From Paractinoplanes rishiriensis (lineage in GTDB: Bacteria > Actinomycetota > Actinomycetes > Mycobacteriales > Micromonosporaceae): 64,000 nucleotides of DNA. The stretch spans positions 62,001 through 126,000 of the forward strand of contig NZ_BOMV01000012.1 in NCBI RefSeq assembly GCF_016862375.1, given 5' to 3'. The notes beneath the pieces were generated by a model. It made no database searches, was not told where the DNA came from, and was given only the letters and a program-made list of their open reading frames with translations. Shown here piece after piece: positions 59,544 to 64,000 of this stretch. Each line of letters starts with the position of its first letter. Positions within the stretch are counted from its first letter, which is position 1. The position numbers and the translations under genes were made by a program.

Positions 59544-60248
59544 TTAGAGCACCGATCCGAACAGCCGCCGGGCCTGGTCGGCGCGCAGCGCGACGAACGT
59601 GCCGACCGCCTCGGCCAGCACCTCGTCCGGCTCGGCCACCGTGGTGATCCACCCGGTCGCGGTCACCCGGCGGCCCTCGACCGCGGTCACCTCGGCGGTC
59701 AGCCGCAGCTCGGTGAGCAGCGGCACCGGTTTCCGGTACGCGGTGTCCAGCTGCACGGTCATCCCCGGGTTGCCCGAGGCGCTCACCGCGTATCCCAGCA
59801 TCTGGTCGAGCAGCATGGCGCTCACCCCGCCGTGCGCGTACGTCGGCGGTCCCTCGTACGCCATACCGAGGGTGCACCGGCCGACCGCGACGCCGTCCTC
59901 CTCGGCGATCCGCATCGGTGGCGCCAGCGCGCTGCCGGTGCCGGTCACCGGGTTGTACATCCGGATCCCGCCGAGCAGGTCGTCGGCGGCGGGCAGCACG
60001 CCGCGCTCGCGGACCCGCTCACCGAGCGGCGCGGCCACCCGGCGCACCCGCTCGGCGGCCGCCAGCAGCTCCACGGTCGGCGCCTCGGTGGTCGACGCGT
60101 ACCCGATCAGTTGCCGCAGCGCCTCGCCCAGGTCGCTGATCGCCGCCCGCCGGTGCCGCAGGGCCGCCGCGGCGTCCTCGTCGACGGCACGCAGCCGGCG
60201 CCGCGGCACCGCGTCACGGTGCCAGGCGGTCGCATCACTATCGGTCAC
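59544..60248 (-). CDS. hotdog-fold thioesterase-family protein
   Basis: A 234-residue protein. The C-terminal ~120 residues are a PaaI/4HBT-like hotdog domain (GPPTYAHGGVSAMLLDQMLGYA carries the typical HGG turn). The N-terminal half is helical and unassigned. Start GTG 60248 follows AAGGAG. It diverges from kstD with a KstR box between, so it probably hydrolyses acyl-CoA intermediates of steroid side-chain or ring breakdown. Confidence 0.78.
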   Translation of the reverse strand: MTDSDATAWHRDAVPRRRLRAVDEDAAAALRHRRAAISDLGEALRQLIGYASTTEAPTVELLAAAERVRRVAAPLGERVRERGVLPAADDLLGGIRMYNPVTGTGSALAPPMRIAEEDGVAVGRCTLGMAYEGPPTYAHGGVSAMLLDQMLGYAVSASGNPGMTVQLDTAYRKPVPLLTELRLTAEVTAVEGRRVTATGWITTVAEPDEVLAEAVGTFVALRADQARRLFGSVL

Positions 60249-60345
60249 CGGGCGTTCTCCTTCAGGGTGTCGGCGCAACAGCATCAGGTTCTACCAACGT
60301 GCTCCGGAGGCGCCGTCACGGGCCTAGTGAATCTCATCACACTGC

Positions 60346-60359
60346 TATAACCTGTTCTA
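60346..60359. promoter_or_regulatory. KstR box TATAACCTGTTCTA
   Basis: Exact match to the KstR consensus TNNAACNNGTTNNA in the divergent promoter of the thioesterase and kstD genes. Confidence 0.75.
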
Positions 60360-60388
60360 GTTCTGTGCGTCCGGCGGATGGGGATGGC

Positions 60389-62050
60389 ATGGCGGTCACG
60401 GTGGAGTACGACGCGGTCGTGGTCGGTGCCGGTGCGGCTGGCATGGCCGGTGCGCTGGCGGCGGCCCGCAACGGGCTGCGCACGGTCGTCATCGAGAAGG
60501 CCGCGGTCTTCGGCGGCTCGGCGGCCCGCTCCGGTGCCGGCATCTGGGTGCCGAACAACGAGGTCCTGCTCGCGGCCGGCGTCCCCGACACCGCCGCCAA
60601 GGCCGGCACCTACCTGAGCGCCGTCGCGGGCGCCGGCGTACCGGCCGCGTTCCGGCAGTCCTTCCTGGCCAACGGCCCGCGGGCGATCTCGTTCCTGCTG
60701 CGCTGGACGCCGCTGCGGTTCCGCTGGATGGAGGGCTACTCGGACTACTATCCCGAGCTGCCCGGCGGCATGCCGAACGGCCGGTCGATCGAGCCGGCCG
60801 CGTTCGACGGCAACATCCTCGGCGCCGAACTCGCCAACCTCAACGCGCCCTACCTGGCCACCCCGGCTGGCACGGTGGTCTACACCACCGACTACAAGTG
60901 GCTGGCGCTGATCGCCCGGCACCCCAAGGGCCTCGCCACCGCCACCGAGATGACCTGGCGGTACCTGCAACTCGCCGCCCAGGGCCAGAAGCCGCTCACC
61001 ATGGGCCAGGCGCTGGCCGGCGGCCTGCGGGCCGGCCTGCTCGCCGCGAACGTGCCGGTCTGGCTCAACACCCCGCTGGTCGACCTGATCGTCGAGGGCG
61101 GCCGGGTGGCCGGCGTGCGCGCGGTCCGCAACGGCCAGGAATACCTGATCCGGGCCCGGCGCGGGGTGCTGGTCGGCAGCGGCGGGTTCGAGCACAACGA
61201 GCGGATGCGCAAGCAGTACCAGGCCGAGCCGATCGGGGTGGACTGGACGGTCGGCACCGCGTCCAACACGGGCGACGGCATCGAGGCGGGCGAACGCGCC
61301 GGCGCCGCGCTCGGGCTGATGGACGACGCCTGGTGGGGACCGATGATCCCGCTGCCGGAGCCGGAGGGCCCGTACTTCTGCCTCTCCGAGCGCACGCTGC
61401 CCGGCAACATCTTCGTCAACCAGGCCGGCAAGCGGTTCGTCGACGAGGCCGCGCCGTACAGCGACGTCGTGCATGTCATGTACTCCAAGCACACCGCCGC
61501 GGTCCCGCACATACCGTGCTGGATGGTGACCGACCAGGAGTACCGCAACCGCTACCTGTTCAAGACCACGTCGCCGCTGCTGCCCTATCCGGATTCCTGG
61601 TACGCGAGCGGAGCCGTGCACCGGGACTGGACCATCGAGGGCCTGGCCACCCGGATCGGGGTGCCGGCCGCGGCGCTGCGGGCCACCATCGAACGCTTCA
61701 ACGCCCAGGCCCGGGCCGGCCGGGACACCGACTTCGGCCGCGGCGACAGCGTTTACGACGCCTACTTCGCCGACCCCACCAACCGGCCCAGCCCGTGCCT
61801 CGCGCCGCTAGCCCTGCCGCCCTACTACGCGTTCAAGATCGTGCCCGGCGACCTGGGCACCAAGGGCGGCATGGTCACCGACGCCCGGGCCCGGGTGCTG
61901 CGCCCCGACGGCACGGTGATCCCCGGCCTGTACGCGGCCGGCAACGCCAGCGCCGCGGTGATGGGCCGCAGCTACGCCGGCGCCGGGTCGACCCTGGGGC
62001 CCGCCATGACCTTCGGCTACGTGGCCGGACTCGATCTCGCGACCGGTTGA
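60389..62050 (+). CDS. kstD: 3-ketosteroid delta1-dehydrogenase
   Basis: A 553-residue FAD enzyme. The Rossmann motif GAGAAG (about 12-17) is followed by GGSAARSGAGIWVPN, FRWMEGYSDYYPELPGG and a C-terminal GLYAAGNASAAVMGRSYAGAG, all typical of KstD. It introduces the 1,2 double bond into the A ring of 3-ketosteroids before ring opening. ATG 60389 begins the Rossmann strand directly; codons upstream lie over the KstR box. Some homologues act on other ketosteroid isomers. Confidence 0.9.
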   Translation: MAVTVEYDAVVVGAGAAGMAGALAAARNGLRTVVIEKAAVFGGSAARSGAGIWVPNNEVLLAAGVPDTAAKAGTYLSAVAGAGVPAAFRQSFLANGPRAISFLLRWTPLRFRWMEGYSDYYPELPGGMPNGRSIEPAAFDGNILGAELANLNAPYLATPAGTVVYTTDYKWLALIARHPKGLATATEMTWRYLQLAAQGQKPLTMGQALAGGLRAGLLAANVPVWLNTPLVDLIVEGGRVAGVRAVRNGQEYLIRARRGVLVGSGGFEHNERMRKQYQAEPIGVDWTVGTASNTGDGIEAGERAGAALGLMDDAWWGPMIPLPEPEGPYFCLSERTLPGNIFVNQAGKRFVDEAAPYSDVVHVMYSKHTAAVPHIPCWMVTDQEYRNRYLFKTTSPLLPYPDSWYASGAVHRDWTIEGLATRIGVPAAALRATIERFNAQARAGRDTDFGRGDSVYDAYFADPTNRPSPCLAPLALPPYYAFKIVPGDLGTKGGMVTDARARVLRPDGTVIPGLYAAGNASAAVMGRSYAGAGSTLGPAMTFGYVAGLDLATG

Positions 62051-62077
62051 GAGAAGCACCAGTCAAGGAGGAATGTC

Positions 62078-62509
62078 ATGCCCAAGGTCAGTGTCTCCAC
62101 CGAGACCAAAGCCGCACCCGAGCAGGTCTGGGCCGTGCTCACCGACCTGTCCCGCACGCCCGAGTGGAACGCCATGCACGAGGGCTTCACCGGCGACGTC
62201 CCGGCCACCGTGGGCGAGGGCTCCACCTACAAGCAGAAGGTCAAGCTGATGGGCATGCCCGCCGAGATGTCCTGGCGGGTCGTCACCGCGGACGCGCCGA
62301 AGCACTTCGAGCAGGCCGGCGACGGCCCGATGGGGGTCAAGGCCAAGAACCGCTTCCTGATCGAACCGACCGGCGAGGGCTCGCAGATCACGTACGAGAT
62401 GGAATTCGCCGGGCCGGCCCTGAACGGACCGATGGCCGCCATGCTGGAGAAGCAGGCCGGCGCCTCGGCCAAGACCGCACTCGAGAAGCTCAGCGGCCTG
62501 CTGGGGTAG
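62078..62509 (+). CDS. SRPBCC-family lipid/steroid-binding protein
   Basis: A 143-residue START/Bet v 1-like protein (PKVSVSTETKAAPEQVWAVLTDL; later FLIEPTGEGSQITYEMEF). AAGGAGG precedes ATG 62078. Between kstD and kstR it may carry a hydrophobic intermediate. It overlaps the convergent kstR gene by 20 bp. Confidence 0.85.
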   Translation: MPKVSVSTETKAAPEQVWAVLTDLSRTPEWNAMHEGFTGDVPATVGEGSTYKQKVKLMGMPAEMSWRVVTADAPKHFEQAGDGPMGVKAKNRFLIEPTGEGSQITYEMEFAGPALNGPMAAMLEKQAGASAKTALEKLSGLLG

Positions 62510-63146
62510 CCGCCTCGGCCTGGAGCAGCAGCCGGGTGGCCAGCTCGAGGTGGTTGACGACATCGTTCGCCGACGCCCGGCGGGTCACCCAGGCCACCAG
62601 GTTGGACAGCCACACGTCGCCGATCACCCGGGCCTTGGCGCGGTCGTCGGCGGTCGGTTCGCCGTCGTGCATGGCGCGGGTCACCATGTCCTCCATGGTG
62701 CGGGCCACCGCGTTGACCTCGCTGCTGGCCGACGGGTCGGCGAACATGAAGGCCCGGGTCATCGCCTCGGTGAGCAGCGGCTCGCGCTGCATGACCCGGG
62801 TCATCCGGCCGAGCACCGCGAGGGTCCGCTCGTACGGCGTGTCGCCGGTGATCGGCTTGCGGTCGAGCTTTTCCTGGATCGCCTCGAGCTCCAGCGACAG
62901 CGCGGAGACCAGCAGGTGGATCTTGGAAGGGAAGTACCGGTAGAGCGTGCCGAGCGCGACCTCGGCGCGTTCCGCGACCGTGCGCATCTGCACCGCGTCG
63001 TAGCCACCCTTGGACGCGAGCTGGAGCGTGGCCTCCAGGATCCGCCGCCGCCGATCGCGCTGCGCGGCCGAACCCTGCTCGGCGTCCGCACCGGTGAGTG
63101 CGGCCCGGCCGGTGCCACTGGTGGTATTCGTTCTCGCTGCTGCCAT
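62490..63146 (-). CDS. kstR: TetR-family repressor KstR
   Basis: A 218-residue TetR regulator with the HTH RILEATLQLASKGGYDAVQMRTVAERAEVALGTLYRYF and a ligand domain resembling KstR, the repressor of sterol catabolism. Two exact KstR boxes flank the cluster (60346 and 63258). ATG 63146 follows GAGAGG; an ATG at 63167 in frame has no site. On its own upstream side TAGAACGTTGCTA (63207-63219, minus strand) resembles a compressed KstR half-site pair. Confidence 0.87.
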   Translation of the reverse strand: MAAARTNTTSGTGRAALTGADAEQGSAAQRDRRRRILEATLQLASKGGYDAVQMRTVAERAEVALGTLYRYFPSKIHLLVSALSLELEAIQEKLDRKPITGDTPYERTLAVLGRMTRVMQREPLLTEAMTRAFMFADPSASSEVNAVARTMEDMVTRAMHDGEPTADDRAKARVIGDVWLSNLVAWVTRRASANDVVNHLELATRLLLQAEAATPAGR

Positions 63147-63257
63147 CGTTACCTCTCGCAAGGTCATCCGCGGTCGAGAGCCGCTTTTTCACTCGTTGTT
63201 CAAGGGTAGCAACGTTCTATTGCACACCTGTGTCACCCGTCGGTGGCGCCCAGGAAA

Positions 63258-63273
63258 TGAAACATGTTCTAAT
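63258..63273 (+). promoter_or_regulatory. KstR box over a leaderless -10
   Basis: TGAAACATGTTCTA (63258-63271) fits TNNAACNNGTTNNA exactly. TCTAAT (63268-63273), a -10 candidate, overlaps it and ends 6 nt before GTG 63280. Confidence 0.7.
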
Positions 63274-63279
63274 CGGTCG

Positions 63280-64000
63280 GTGACCACTGCGGCGGAAACG
63301 GCGGCCGGGCCGGACTTCCGGCTGGACGAGGCGCAGGACACGATCGCCCGGCTGGCCGCCGAGGTGCTGTCCGGCGCGGCCGGCCAGCACCTCGACGGCC
63401 AGCCGGACCGGGCCTGGACGGCGTTGGGGCAGGCCGGGCTGCTCACCCTAGCGGTTCCGGAGGGCCTGGGCGGGGAGGGTCTCGGCCCGGCCGAGACCGC
63501 ACTGGTGCTCACCGAGATCGGCCGGCGCGCGCTGCCGCTGCCGGCGCTGTCCACGCTGGCCCTGGGCGTGCTGCCGATCGCCCGCTGGGGCACCCCCGAC
63601 CAGCAACGCGACCTCCTCGCCGACCTGGTCGAAGCCACCCCGAGCGCGGCCGAGCCGGGCGGGGGAGGCGCGGTCGCCGGCCGGGTGCTCACCGCCGCGG
63701 TCGCCGAGCCGGGCGCGCCGATGCCCGCCCACCCCACCGCGACTGCCACCAGGGACTGGCGGATCACCGGCCACGTGACCGGTGCGCCGGATGCCGAGCG
63801 CGCCCACCGCATCCTCATCCCGGTCCGCACGGCCGGCGACGGGCTCGCGGTCGTCGTGGTCGACCTGGCCGCGCCGGGCGTCACCGTCCGGCCCGGCTCG
63901 GTGCGCCTGGATGCGGCCGAGGCGGAGCCACTGGGTGGCGACACCACCGGCCGGGCGGTCGCCGACCTCTATCGCTTCGCGACGCTGGGTGCCTGTGCGC
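63280..64000 (+). CDS. acyl-CoA dehydrogenase-like protein (truncated at window end)
   Basis: The first 240 residues of an acyl-CoA dehydrogenase: helical N-terminus (FRLDEAQDTIARLAAEVL), LGQAGLLTLAVPEGLGGEGLG and LVLTEIGRRALPLP, then the middle beta domain. GTG 63280 sits behind the KstR box. The AETA-type heteromeric ChsE/FadE enzymes of steroid side-chain breakdown look similar, and an extended, Gly/Ala-rich middle region suggests a subunit that may need a partner. The C-terminal catalytic part is outside the window. Confidence 0.82.
   Translation, partial: MTTAAETAAGPDFRLDEAQDTIARLAAEVLSGAAGQHLDGQPDRAWTALGQAGLLTLAVPEGLGGEGLGPAETALVLTEIGRRALPLPALSTLALGVLPIARWGTPDQQRDLLADLVEATPSAAEPGGGGAVAGRVLTAAVAEPGAPMPAHPTATATRDWRITGHVTGAPDAERAHRILIPVRTAGDGLAVVVVDLAAPGVTVRPGSVRLDAAEAEPLGGDTTGRAVADLYRFATLGACA

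Noticed and set aside
1-64000. tRNA/rRNA genes, insertion sequences, prophage or biosynthetic megasynthase
   Set aside because: Reading by eye found no cloverleaf with CCA-type end, transposase, integrase or NRPS/PKS module beyond the single condensation domain; a covariance or profile search could still reveal small RNAs.

Overview
This window is high-GC actinobacterial DNA. Compact operons with 4-nt ATGA/GTGA overlaps, frequent GTG starts, leaderless promoters of the form TANNNT-N6/7-start codon, a mycothiol-type ArsC, KstR boxes and many secreted plant-polysaccharide hydrolases point to Micromonosporaceae, perhaps Actinoplanes. That placement is inference. No rRNA, tRNA, CRISPR array, insertion sequence or prophage was recognised.

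Layout. 0-8.5 kb: 5'-truncated GH13 enzyme, ATP-dependent DNA ligase, phytoene-dehydrogenase-like flavoprotein, DNA2/NAM7-type helicase with a decayed C-terminal nuclease domain, then a membrane protein/winged-helix regulator pair behind a doubled operator, and an MFS transporter. 8.6-13.8 kb: five-gene aromatic ring-cleavage operon. 13.9-17.6 kb: ABC exporter plus DesKR-like two-component system. 17.7-20.4 kb: an unusual coupled operon of a FemAB/GNAT-like enzyme, two frameshifted mini-genes and a stand-alone condensation domain. 20.4-22.3 kb: secreted PL11 rhamnogalacturonan lyase. 22.3-23.1 kb: repeat-rich intergenic DNA.

23.1-32 kb and 38.9-45.6 kb together form a galactomannan system: secreted GH5 mannanase, CE7 esterase, an Opp-type oligosaccharide ABC transporter, GH36 alpha-galactosidase co-transcribed with a ROK repressor, and GH2 beta-mannosidase co-transcribed with a LacI-like protein that lacks its DNA-binding domain. 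Three promoters share one 15-bp operator (CTwwAs-N3-CTTAAn) in the -35/-10 spacer, which links the two halves into one putative regulon. Between them lie an NB-ARC/TPR regulator (32-34.5 kb) and a divergent arsenic locus (34.9-38.9 kb) with a flavoprotein, a Cys-Cys-rich mini-protein, ArsR, an ArsR-phosphatase fusion, an aquaporin and ArsC.

45.6-64 kb: autoregulated-looking ECF sigma operon, GH78 rhamnosidase, a second repeat-bearing 1-kb gap, a low-complexity membrane protein, a secreted multidomain GH30 galactanase, a small antitoxin-like pair, ThuA and Gfo/Idh sugar genes, a DUF4142 protein, MarR, and a KstR-controlled steroid cluster (thioesterase-like protein, KstD, SRPBCC protein, KstR, acyl-CoA dehydrogenase truncated by the window end).
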